Of a DNA stretch of 64,000 bases, positions 47,108 to 56,855 are shown piece by piece. The notes under the pieces were generated by a model, which was not told where the DNA came from, searched no databases, and saw only the letters and a program-made list of their open reading frames with translations. The stretch is taken from positions 29,994,024 to 30,058,023 of the forward strand of contig NC_090250.1 of NCBI RefSeq assembly GCF_037325665.1, in the 5' to 3' direction. Position numbers and translations under genes: made by a program. This DNA comes from Littorina saxatilis. Taxonomy: Eukaryota; Mollusca; Gastropoda; Littorinimorpha; Littorinidae. Numbering within the stretch: position 1 is the stretch's first letter; each line of letters opens with the position of its first letter.

Positions 47108-47446
47108 GAATATGTAATTTAATGCTCATTTATTATTATTATTATTATTATTTTCAGACAAATGAGTGTACTCCACGCAACATTTGAACATCGATGATTC
47201 AAACATGTTTCGCACACGTCCGTTGCAATACCAATACATACAAATGCTTCTTTCAATGTTTAATAACTAAAACTGTAATCGTTGGTCAAATGCTGAGTTA
47301 TACAGTTATTTGTAATCATTAAAATAAACACTGCCCCAGGAATGACAGGGATGCACTAGTGAAGAAAAATAGTCTAGGAATTGTTGTCGACGTATTTTGT
47401 TTTCACTGACCGTACCCATCGTATTTTAGACAATCAGATGTTGCTC

Positions 47447-47844
47447 AAGTCAGTCAAGGGCGGGGATGTAGCTCAGTCGGTAGCGCGCTGGATTTGTATC
47501 CAGTGGGCCGCTGTCAGCGTGAGTTCGTCCCCACGTTCGGCGAGAGATTTATTTCTCAGAGTCAACTTTGTATGCAGACTCTCCTCGGTGTCCGAACACC
47601 CCCATGTGTACACGCAAGCACAAGACCAAGTGCGCACGAAAAAGATCCTGTAATCCATGTCAGAGTTCGGTGGGTTATAGAAACACCAAAATACCCAGCA
47701 TGCTTCCTCCGAAAACGGCGTATGGCTGCCTAAATGGCGGGGGTAAAAAACCGGTCATACACGTAAAATTCCACTCGTGCAAAAAAACATGAGTGTACGT
47801 GGGAGTTTCAGCCCACGAACGCCGAAGAAGAAGAAGTCAGTCAA
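47447..47844 (+). mobile_element. tRNA-derived SINE B, copy 1
   Basis: Body 47458-47833, starting GGGCGGGGATGTAGCTCAGT with a tRNA-like box A (TAGCTCAGTCGG) and a diverged box B (GAGTTCGTCCCC), ending in a GAA tail. The 11-bp TSD AAGTCAGTCAA is at 47447-47457 and 47834-47844. A second full copy lies inverted at 62470-62845. The tail abuts the hAT-like element that follows. Confidence 0.93.
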
Positions 47845-48273
47845 AATACAGGCATGGGAATTGAAAATTGTAAAAAAGGCGGAAAATTTATAACTGAAGA
47901 TGCGAAGCGTGACGTCGACGGCGCAAAGCGCCTAGCCTTACTAGGGGGGTCCGGGGGCATGCTCCCCCGGAAATTTGTTTTTCTCCAAAGAACCCAGATG
48001 GTGCAATCTGGTGTCATCTGAGCTCCAAGTTTGCCATTAAATTCTGTTTTTAGAATCAGAATTTTTAGTACAAAAATGTACCAATTTTTGCTTTTTTGAA
48101 AAAAAAAATATATACATGTATGACAGGGATCGCGTTTACCGGTAATTTCCGGTATTTTACCGGTTAAGATTCGCCAATACCGGAAAAAAAAGTGGATGTC
48201 GGTCAGACGTACCGATTGTTATTTGGTTTGACCGGTAAAAAAAGTAGTAATTACAAAAATCGTTTGTCAGTAC

Positions 48274-48275
<2 letters not shown>

Positions 48276-48354
<79 letters not shown>
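48276..48354. repeat. (GA)n microsatellite
   Basis: About 39 GA units inside the hAT-like element. Confidence 0.97.
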
Positions 48355-48357
<3 letters not shown>

Positions 48358-48614
48358 TACAATGTTGCGATTATGTCTCCATTGATGACACTTGATGTCA
48401 AGGTGTCAAACATGACGTCAAAAATCAGACATCATACTTTTCGCGCCATTTCTTTCGGTTCCCGGTCCATCGTAAAATCTTTCAGTTTATGTTATAAGGG
48501 ACGGCGTCTAACTACAGCCGACATAGCATCATACTGGGACATCACGTAGGCTACTCACACCATCTTAGATCTTTGTCTGAATACAGTTGATTATTGTGAG
48601 GCGAGTCGATTGCG

Positions 48615-49014
48615 ATGAAGAAGCAACGATCTTTACTGTCTTTTCTACCCCCAAGAGGTGAGAAAAGGCCTTTGAATGAAGGAACTGAAAGTGAAAGTAC
48701 TTCACGGCCTAGTACATCTGCAGAGCCCGAGTCTCAAGCGGCGGCAAAGAAACCAACATCGGCATCTTCCACTGTCAAACGATTTCAGGAAAAATTGTGC
48801 AAAGTTTCTGTGGTTGCGGACAGAGGGGGAGGGGGAGAACTTTCTCATGTTTTGTGAAGACTGCAAAAAAACACGTCAAAAAAATGGTTACACAAGAGGT
48901 TGTCGAAATTTTCAACATTCATCTCTCGAAGACCATTCAAAATCGCTAAGTCATAGAAATGCTGTTGTCTCTGCGCGTGAAAATTTTTTGACAACAAAGA
49001 CTAGGCGAAAGTGA
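48615..49014 (+). pseudogene. hAT transposase N-terminal fragment (TTF-type zinc finger)
   Basis: Begins MKKQRSLLSFLPPRGEKRPL, like hAT transposases of the ZBED/TTF group. The finger region KFLWLRTEGEGENFLMFCED and KNGYTRGCRNFQHSSLEDHS fits the TTF-type zinc finger (CxxC ... C ... H...H). The two parts lie in different frames, meeting near 48790, so one frameshift or a small splice separates them. No RNase-H-like catalytic domain follows. Confidence 0.65.
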
Positions 49015-49565
49015 AACTGTAACAGTAAGTAACTAGTGAGTAAGTCTTCCAGTTGCGTGATTACTATTTGCTTTCCTATTTTATTTCGGAAGTCTCTCTC
49101 TCTCTCTCTCTTTGAGAGGGGGGGGGGGGGGGGGAAACGTCCGCATATCACTGACATTGATTTAATGTATTGTAAGTCATTGTTTGTCTTTTACTGGTTG
49201 CCTTGGCAAGCTTACCGATTTTCGTGAGAGCCTTGTAGCCAGCTCATGACGTCATACCGGTTTGAAAAATACCTAGCGCGATCACTGTATGATATGGTTT
49301 AAATTTGTAAACAAATTGATCTGTTGTAACACAATCTGTGCAATCTGGTTTACTTTCAAACATAAAAGTTCAATAACTGAGGCGGGCGGTAGCTAAGCAG
49401 TGCGTGAACAAAGTACAGAAAGTTTTTGCGGGCTTTTGCGCAAAGGCCAAAGTAACCGGTGCTTTTTTTGTGTGTGCCTCCCCCCTTTATTTTTTCGGCG
49501 GACACTTTTGCATTTTCGGCGGAACCAAAAAAAAAAATCCGTTCGGCGGACAATTCCCATGCCTG

Positions 49566-51334
49566 AAAATAAGATGACTGGTATAATGAATCCCAGGACA
49601 GTGCATGATTCAGTCACACTGATGATTACTTTAGTGGTCTGCCCCTGCACTAAGAAAAGGTATTATTGGAGGTACCCTGCATTTGTTCCAGTTACCAATG
49701 TAGGATGACTTGAATCATGAGAGAAACATTAAAAAAAATTAATCAATTGCCAAAAAATGCATGGATATATTTGAAAGCCTGTTTGATATCACCATGCACA
49801 CCTGCTTGCAAATGGCTGGGACCGATTACCATTTGCTTATACAATATCTGTAATCTGTGCTTCACACTCGCAGTCGAGAAACAGAAACAGATATATTACT
49901 ACCCCTGAAGTGGGGGGGGGAGTAAAATTGCACAGCAGCAAACCAGCTTGCAGCTGTGTGGGGTCTGATCGGATCTGTTGATTTAGTTAACAGCTATCTT
50001 CACACCTCTAAGGAACCCCTCCCTCAGCGCACATTTGTCCATACCCAACCCAAGCCCTCACAGTTACAAAATCCTGCTGACGGTGAAATGCAATGTGATG
50101 ATCGCGAAGTCCCTTTCATTCCATAACCACACGCAAGCAAACTGCATACTAACCGAACTAATCAACATGTCAAATGAACGTCATAAATTCACGGAGAACA
50201 TTAAAATGTCAGTGAACGCTCTCATCTACAGACAACACGTCACTATGCCCCCCCCCCCCCCCCCCCTCTCACTTTCGATGATTTCGACGATCAAAATGGC
50301 GAAATAACACGATTAGAAAGTGAAAATCGTACCTGTAACACTTCAAGCGTTGACCTAAGTCAGGTGATAAACGAATAAACTATCGATTGGAGCACTTGTT
50401 ACGATTCACGGGCGGGAAAAGTACAGCCATGTATAAATTTCTATCAAATCCAGTGGCAGGGCAAGTCTAAAAATTTCTTTGCTATTGTAACTGGCGACAG
50501 TCAGACGGGAAGCAGTTCTCGTGAAACTTTTCAACACAATATTCCTCCGCGCTGCTAAGTCAACCCCACTTCCTGTTGAATAAATATTCATTATTTGTTA
50601 GTAGAATAAATATCTAAGAAACACAGTGTAGCGTTAAAGATAATATAGCTTTTGAAAATACAACTATCTGCCTGTTTACTAAAAAAGGTATGATGTCGTA
50701 AAGTGAACTATTTTTTAGCGGACGTCTAGTTTTACCCATGGAAGTGAAGCGCCCCAGCCGGTGCGCCCATGGGGCGTGACGTCAGCACAAGTGGCGACAG
50801 TCTGTCGGGCTCGAATGACCCATAGTTGTGAGGGGGTGACGGTTTTCAACGGCATGTTGACAGAGCCGCGATGTGCGGTTTTGTCGTTCGATCTTCCCTC
50901 AGGCACATTTCAGAAATAAATTACTCCTTTTCCCCTGCAGGAATATCTGCCGTTTGGCAAGATTGCACTGATGCATTGAAAAGCAGGTGCACTACAAAGG
51001 CCAATCCTCCCTCCCCCATTTCGTTGCACAGGAATGCACTGGTCTGGAGAAGTAGGGAAACACCGAAAGCAAGCGTGGAAGTGAAGGGTTACACATTGGA
51101 AGGGGAACACAGTGCATCTCTTTCAAGTTTCGTATCAAAACACTCCTCTCGTCCCAGATAGCTTTCCTTGGGCCAGACATCCCTGAACTAGCAGGTGCTG
51201 ACAAAACAGAGAGTAGAGTTGATCTTCAGGCTGCTCATGATGTTAAATTCAGGTCTTTCTTCAGATTGATTGACTTGGTAGTTTGAAGCAACGGATGTGT
51301 GGAGGCGTGTGTGTGTGTGTGTGTGTGTATTTTT
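49566..51334. other. Mostly unannotated; 101-bp repeat copy and possible promoter
   Basis: Holds copy 2 of the 101-bp repeat (49629-49729), a C run (50247-50266) and a CG-richer stretch at about 50740-50910 with a perfect cAMP-response-element core, TGACGTCA (50777-50784). This could be the promoter of the plus-strand GSTCD gene about 5.8 kb downstream, but nothing proves it. Confidence 0.35.
49629..49729 (+). repeat. 101-bp dispersed repeat, copy 2
   Basis: Differs from 40314-40414 at two positions only. No TSD or tail is visible. Confidence 0.8.
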
Positions 51335-51680
51335 ACACCCCCGGTATAGGGGTGTGTATAGGTTTCGCTCGATGTGTTTGTTTGTTTGTTTGGGTGTGTG
51401 TTTGTGTTCGCATATAGATCTCAAGAATGAACGGACCGATCGTCACCAAACTTGGTGAACAGGTTCTATACATTCCTGAGACGGTCCTTACAAAAATTGG
51501 GACCAGTCAAACACACGGTTAGGGAGTTATTGGTGGATTAAGATTCTACAAGGACTTATAGCGGGACATATTAATGGTCAAAGGGAAATAACCTTCTCAG
51601 TTGGTGGCAGTGAGAATGGTTATTTCCCTTTGACCAACGGGGGTGTTTTTCCTACCTCGGAGGAATTTCTTGTTAGAGAT
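51335..51680. repeat. Non-autonomous repeat with ACACCCCCG ends and internal hairpin
   Basis: Left end ACACCCCCGGTATAGGGGTGT is itself a hairpin. The right end carries the inverse CGGGGGTGT. Inside, GGTCAAAGGGAAATAACC and its exact inverse (about 51577-51643) form a second hairpin. No coding frame. Family unknown. Confidence 0.5.
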
Positions 51681-52248
51681 ACATGTTGTAAATTGGTCGT
51701 TGTTTTATTGTCCACGTGTACATACACAATGCCGCTGAAATGGGTACTCTTGAATCCATTTGAGTTATTTCATTCCCCATATGTATGTACCTGGGTTTCA
51801 ACTTGATAAATATGAATAATTAAGATATATAATTGGTAGTATCCGAGACAAATTGTTAAAGAGGCATTGATTCTCGTGTATTTTATTTTTTGGCTTGTAC
51901 AGCTTTTGAAAATCAGCTAGATTATGAGATTTGCCTAAAAAACCACACCGGCAAATCAGTAGCTCAGTATAGCTATGCACATGGAGAAGAAACGAATCAA
52001 TGAGCACCCGACATCCTTTCTGAATCATTCCATGGCACCAGAGGCTAAAAATAGAACAAATATAAAAAACGCTCGCGCTAGACCCGAGTACTCTTCAGAC
52101 TGGTTCGCTCCCCCAGTATGAAAGTTTTTGTCTTGTGCACGTTTAAGACCAAGTGATTGCTCTGTGTGAATTACAGGCATTCCCTTTGCTATATAAATAC
52201 ATTGCATGCGAGCCGAGGATGTGCTTTACAAACAAACACATATACACA

Positions 52249-52500
52249 CTCATACACACACAAACTCATGCACACACACATTCACACACACACACACACA
52301 CACACACTCTCTCTCCCTCACTTTCTCTCTTCCTTACACACACACACACACACACACACGAGTACAGACTCATGCACGCGCACACACACGCACACACACA
52401 AACACGCACACATACGGTACACACACACACACAAACAGTAACACTAACACATGTGCACAAAATCTTGAACACACACACACACCGCGCGAGAGAAAAAAGA
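52249..52500. repeat. CA-rich compound microsatellite
   Basis: Interrupted CA arrays with a CT block in the middle. The open frames of Thr-His repeats on this strand are artefacts. Confidence 0.95.
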
Positions 52501-53047
52501 CTACAAGAGGTATGAAGCCGGCTGGCTTCCCTTCGCTCGTTCATAAAATTAGGTCGCGCAGCACGCGAACTCAGTGGCACCCGCAGCGTATGTGAGCTCA
52601 GGCCCAGTGACGCTGTTCTAATAGCCGAACAGCAGTTCTATCCCACCGCGAATTGCGCCCACCGCCAAGAGTCGTTTTTGTGGATTATTTCGCATTTAGG
52701 TCCCAGGTAACATTATGAAGTTTTAATACGATCAATCGGACCTATTATCAAGTTAGTGTATCAACCTTTGAACGAACTGCGCCCGGTAGTTTCCCAGCAA
52801 TAAGCTGTTAAGTCGAGACAGACAGACAGACACACAATTAAAGTCTGTTGGACCCTAGTACTGCGTACTCGGGGATAAATTCCTGTGTATCAGTACCAAC
52901 GGCTAGCATCATGAACATTTTGACATGCTTAAATGTTTTCATGCCTGTATGCCATCAAGTTTTTAATAATCAGTCCAGTTTTTGAATGTTGCATAGATAA
53001 TTATATCATACATATAATGTAAACTTGAGGCTTTAATTTTTGCCTAG

Positions 53048-53292
53048 GCCAAAAAAAAAAATAGGTCTGTTTACGGTAACATAGGCCAAAAAAATAGGGT
53101 CGGTAGGTCGGGATTGTTTTTTTTTTTCTTTTTTTTTTTTTTTTCCAAAAAACCATATTTTTACGTTATTTTGCCAAAAAAACTAGATTTTTTTTTTTTT
53201 TTTCCCCCAAATGCCAAAAAAAAGTCTAGGGTCGCGTGAAAAAACTAGGGTCGGTCGGGTTACCGTAAACAGACCTTTTTTTTTTTTTGGCC
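53048..53292. mobile_element. Palindromic MITE (GGTCTGTTTACGGTAAC arms)
   Basis: Inverted arms of about 34 bp: GGCC, A-run, then GGTCTGTTTACGGTAAC, with the inverse at 53257-53292. CTA is found on both outer sides and could be a 3-bp TSD. The interior is T-rich with GTCGGTCGG-type words. No coding frame. Confidence 0.6.
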
Positions 53293-53959
53293 CTATCAAG
53301 GTTACAAAAATGTTGTTTATCAGCACTGATAAAAGGCAGATTTAAAGGGGTTGTTTATTCAGCTTCTTGTCCTTTAACTTTTAGCACCATTAATTTCAGA
53401 CACAATCCGATAAATTTGATGTCAGAATTGTTGTCTTTAACAGACTTTATTACATTCCAACTCTTCTTGAATTAAACACCAGTTGATATATATATATATA
53501 TTTGAACAGTTTTCTGTGAGGTTAATATTTGGATAATATGCAACACTCAAGTCCTTAATGGCTTAAAACCGTAGGTTTTTTAATATTAATTTTAAGGATA
53601 ATATGCAGCACTCATTAGTACAACACATATAAAACATATTCAACCGGATGATATTGACAATTCAGTCTGCTTGTACTCTAAATGGAATTAGTGAATTTAT
53701 TATTGATCTTGTCAGACATTTGATTCATTTAATTGTGTCAGTGTGTGTGGTGACTCATTTGTTTTCAAAGCACAAACAGTATTTTATTTATTTAAGGAAG
53801 AAGACCTTTAGTGATTACATATTTTTTGCATCATATTCATAGCAAAACTTCAAAGTTTGCTCAATTATGATGCAAACTTTTAATCAGTTTGCACAACAGT
53901 TATAACAATTACAGCTTTGAATTGGGATGCAATCAGCTTTGCTGTTTTTGTTTTCTAAT
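53293..53959. other. No gene recognised
   Basis: AT-rich DNA with a TA run near 53488-53501. Short open frames without family resemblance. Confidence 0.5.
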
Positions 53960-54650
53960 TACAGTAGTACCTGCCATATCCGGTCACCCATTAGTCATTG
54001 CAAAGGTGACCGCAAATATCAGGTGGCCGTTCATTACAGGCCCCCTCCTCCTCCAAAAAAACCCAAAAAACACGATCAAGTTTTCATGAAGAAAAGAAAG
54101 CGATCATCCACGAGCCGCCGATTCATTGTCTCTGTTAGTTTTGCTTTCGTTTATACATCTTAATTATTTGCGTGTTTAACTCGATCGTCCTGGCTAAGCT
54201 ATTGTTTCGTATGTTTCTATGTGTGTTGTTTGGATTATTTATGTATTTGAGTGTCAGATAAACAAGTGTTTCAAACTCACATCAGCTGTGATCGATCCGG
54301 AAGTGACTGCCGTAAATGTACATGTATGCGCATGTCTGTATTTACAGTTTGCGCATGCGTAAGTATTCATGTCGTCTGCTCGTGCTGTGCCGTCTGTGCA
54401 CACAACACACACACACACACACACACCACAGGCGCTCGCCCGCGAAAGTGACAAGTGGCCGTTAAGTGGCCGCTCCTGTCGAGTAAGAGGGGCACCTTAG
54501 GGCAAAAATCAGTGACCGTTGACCGCGTCAGACAGGTTAACGGCCATTAAGAGTCAATTATAGAAGGAAAACTCATTAGTCATGGGAAAGCTGGCCGCTC
54601 CGGGTAGGTTCACGCCCACGAAAGGGCCGGAAATGGAAGGGACTACTGTA
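53960..54650. mobile_element. pogo-like MITE (TACAGTAGTACCTGCC ends)
   Basis: Left end TACAGTAGTACCTGCCATAT, right end (reversed) TACAGTAGTCCCTTCCATTT, with TA at each edge. The words GTGGCCGTT and GACCG recur internally. A CA run lies near 54402-54426. No transposase frame. Confidence 0.7.
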
Positions 54651-54778
54651 TCAGCGAAATAATTTCTAGTGCACTTTATTACATTTACTTTTTTTTTGTT
54701 TTTACAGGCTAACAGGTTGAAAGAATTCAGGCAGCCTGTTATTTTAAAGTGTGTTTCTTGAACTGAGAACTCTTTTTC

Positions 54779-55072
54779 AGGGCCGGACTAGGGGGGGGGG
54801 GGGTTCAGGGGTTGCGCAACCCCCCCCCCCCCCCCCCTGGCTTAAGCATGGACCTCCCAAACGCTTTTTTTTTCTTTCTTCTTCTTCATTGCTACAGCTT
54901 GCTGTCGAATTTACCTTTTTCGTTCAAGGAGAGGCTTCCTTTCCCTCCAGAAACATAAAAAAACGTTCAGCTTTAATTGGACCCCCATCAAGGGGTTTCG
55001 CCCCCTGGACCCCCATCTGTAACCCCCCCCCCCCCCCCCTAGTAATTACCTAGTCCGGCCATTTTTTTTCAA
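54779..55072. mobile_element. MITE with GGCCGGACTAGG inverted ends, copy 1
   Basis: Left CAGGGCCGGACTAGG, right CCTAGTCCGGCC, with long G and C runs just inside both ends around a GTTGCGCAACCCC motif. A second copy is at 59656-59903. Confidence 0.75.
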
Positions 55073-55240
55073 TTCCTTGAAAGAAAATTGTGACTCACTC
55101 TTAACAATTATTACAGTTGAAGATCCTCATGGAATTGCCATCAACTTTACTCAATTATGGCGAAAACGATCACCTGTCTTGAATGGTGCCCAAACCATGA
55201 AAAAGCCTTCTTCCCCTGGTTGTAGATTTGGCAAGACATG

Positions 55241-55565
55241 CAGGGTTTAACCTGGGAGAAAAAGGCAAAGGACATTTGTCCCCCTCAGCCAAATTCCGAT
55301 GGGACATAGTCGAAGGCAAGACGCGCATACGAGGCCTGTATGCGGTGGGTTTTTTTTATACCAAAGATGCAAAATGGTGCAATATGATGCCATCTGAGAA
55401 TTAGCCGCTGTACATGTATCATGTTATCTATAGAAAGTGTACATTTCGGTGGCGCAGTGGTACGTAATCTCAATGCGCACTTTGACGCACTGAAGGGAAT
55501 AGTGATGGGACATTTTCAGATTTGATGCGCCAATGGCGCAGGGCGCACTAGTAAATGAAACCCTG
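55241..55565. mobile_element. hAT-like MITE, 6-bp TSD GACATG
   Basis: Ends CAGGGTTT / AAACCCTG, flanked by GACATG at 55235-55240 and 55566-55571. Contains AAATGGTGCAATATGATGCC, related to a motif in the 47849-49565 element. About 325 bp and non-coding. Confidence 0.7.
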
Positions 55566-56430
55566 GACATGAATGAAAAATATCTGATCTCAACCAAAAA
55601 AAGAGGAAAATTACAGGCACAGTCCTTCCCACAAGTGATATTTGGTGAACTTGGAAAATATCCACTAGATGCTAATATGAAATGTAGAATGCTTTGCTAT
55701 TGGTATAAACTGATTAGTCCTATTCATAAAAATAAATTTTCATTGTGTATTGCTTTACTTATAAATTGTATATCAACAAGATGATTGAATCTAATTATTT
55801 ATGTTTTATTGAAAAAACCTTAAATGAAATTGGTCTCTCTGGCCTTTGGACTTTTCAAGAAAATGTTCAATACTCAAGCGCATGGTTTAAAAAGAAAGTA
55901 AAAAAAAGCTTGTATGACCAGTATATCCATAAATGGTTTACAGAAATTGGAAAAAAAAAATGTTTTGGAATTATCGAATGTTTAAAGATATTTTTGCATG
56001 TGAAGACTATGTCACACACCTGCCATATGAGCAATGTGTTTCAATGATGAAGTTTAGAACATTAAACAACAATTTGCCTGTACAGAAAGAACGTTATCTT
56101 AACATCCCGAGGTCAGAAAGAACTTGCACCAAATGTGTATCACATGACATAGGTGATGAATTCCATTATTTATTTGTCTGTGATTTTTTCAAAGAAGAAA
56201 GAGCTGAGTTGTTACCACCTTACTAATGGAAAAAAACTAATGCACTTAAATTTAAAAAGTTGTTTGCTACGAAGAAAAAGAAATTGCTAAAGAATATTTT
56301 GGACTTTATTAATAGAATTTGTAACAGTTTTTCATAATTTTTTTTTATTAGCATATATCATGATTGTATTGATTGTATTTATTGTTCACAATGCCCCCAT
56401 GGGTTATGGACTAATAAAACTTAAACTTAA
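55566..56430 (+). pseudogene. 5'-truncated non-LTR retrotransposon (LINE), 3' end
   Basis: Three overlapping frames encode the region downstream of the reverse transcriptase: FGELGKYPLDANMKCRMLCY in the first, a middle segment, and KFRTLNNNLPVQKERYLNIP followed by CTKCVSHDIGDEFHYLFVC in the last, which is the Cys/His-rich C-terminal module seen in many invertebrate LINEs. At least two frameshifts separate the parts. The element ends in ACTTAA-type repeats after GGACTAATAAAACTT (about 56409-56430). No RT domain remains. The clade is not assigned. Confidence 0.8.
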
Positions 56431-56657
56431 ACTTGACTTGGCTGTTTCATCTCTGCATAGAATCGAGTCAGGCTACTGATTTTTGGTATGTGTCCAAGTG
56501 GAGGGATGGCCTTTTTGAGTGTAAAAACCTGACCACATCTGAGACGGGGAGCCGAATTGTTTGCATGGGATTGGGAAGGACTGTGCCTTTAACTCAGCCA
56601 GATAAAGATATAGAAAATAAATATATAATATATATATATATATATAATATGATTCAG

Positions 56658-56855
56658 GTACTGGAATGGCTGTGACTCTATATCTAGAAGGGCGTCTGTC
56701 ATCTGATGGAGATTGCATTGAACTACCTTTGTCATCCTGCGCCCTGCTGCTTGTCACCAACTATGCAGGACCGTCTTCCTTTCATCTGGTCTTTGTCAAA
56801 CCTGATAAACTGAACTTGGAGGCATCTTCCAAATATGTCTCAATTTCCAAGACAG
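56658..56855 (+). CDS. GSTCD: GSTCD coding exon 1
   Basis: Starts MAVTLYLEGRLSSDGDC, ends KYVSISKT with donor ACAG|GTAGG (phase 1). Corresponds to the thioredoxin-like N-terminus of GSTCD (LYLDF...). Confidence 0.85.

Larger units (their letters stand above)
40994..47123 (-). mobile_element. DIRS-type tyrosine-recombinase retrotransposon, looks whole
   Basis: About 6.1 kb, read on the minus strand. The parts are: inverted terminal repeats (about 41035-41227 and 46914-47107) plus short unique outer ends; an internal complementary region (41281-41372) that is the inverse of the two outer ends joined together; a gag-like frame; a reverse transcriptase/RNase H frame; and a tyrosine recombinase frame overlapping it. 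The trinucleotide AAT occurs at both outer edges (40994-40996 and 47121-47123), with no longer TSD, as expected for recombinase-mediated insertion. All three frames are open over their length and the terminal repeats are almost identical, so it looks whole and young. It sits upstream of the Smad gene. Confidence 0.93.
47849..49565 (+). mobile_element. hAT-like DNA transposon remnant with TTF-type finger, 6-bp TSD
   Basis: A perfect 15-bp inverted repeat, CAGGCATGGGAATTG, at both ends, with the 6-bp direct repeat AAAATA at 47843-47848 and 49566-49571. The interior includes GATGGTGCAATCTGGTGTCA, a motif also seen in the MITE at 55241-55565, a GA microsatellite and a transposase N-terminal fragment (48615-49014). 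It lacks a catalytic domain. Confidence 0.78.

Noticed and set aside
47460-47535. Functional tRNA gene with anticodon-like loop
   Set aside because: It is the head of SINE B: followed by a long non-tRNA body, GAA tail and TSD, and repeated at 62470-62845.
50871-51161. 96-codon frame as a gene
   Set aside because: No recognisable family, no similar repeat or splice support apart from a chance acceptor-like CCCCTGCAG.
53648-53842. 64-codon frame as a small membrane protein
   Set aside because: AT-rich DNA gives hydrophobic-looking frames by chance; no conserved neighbour or start context.
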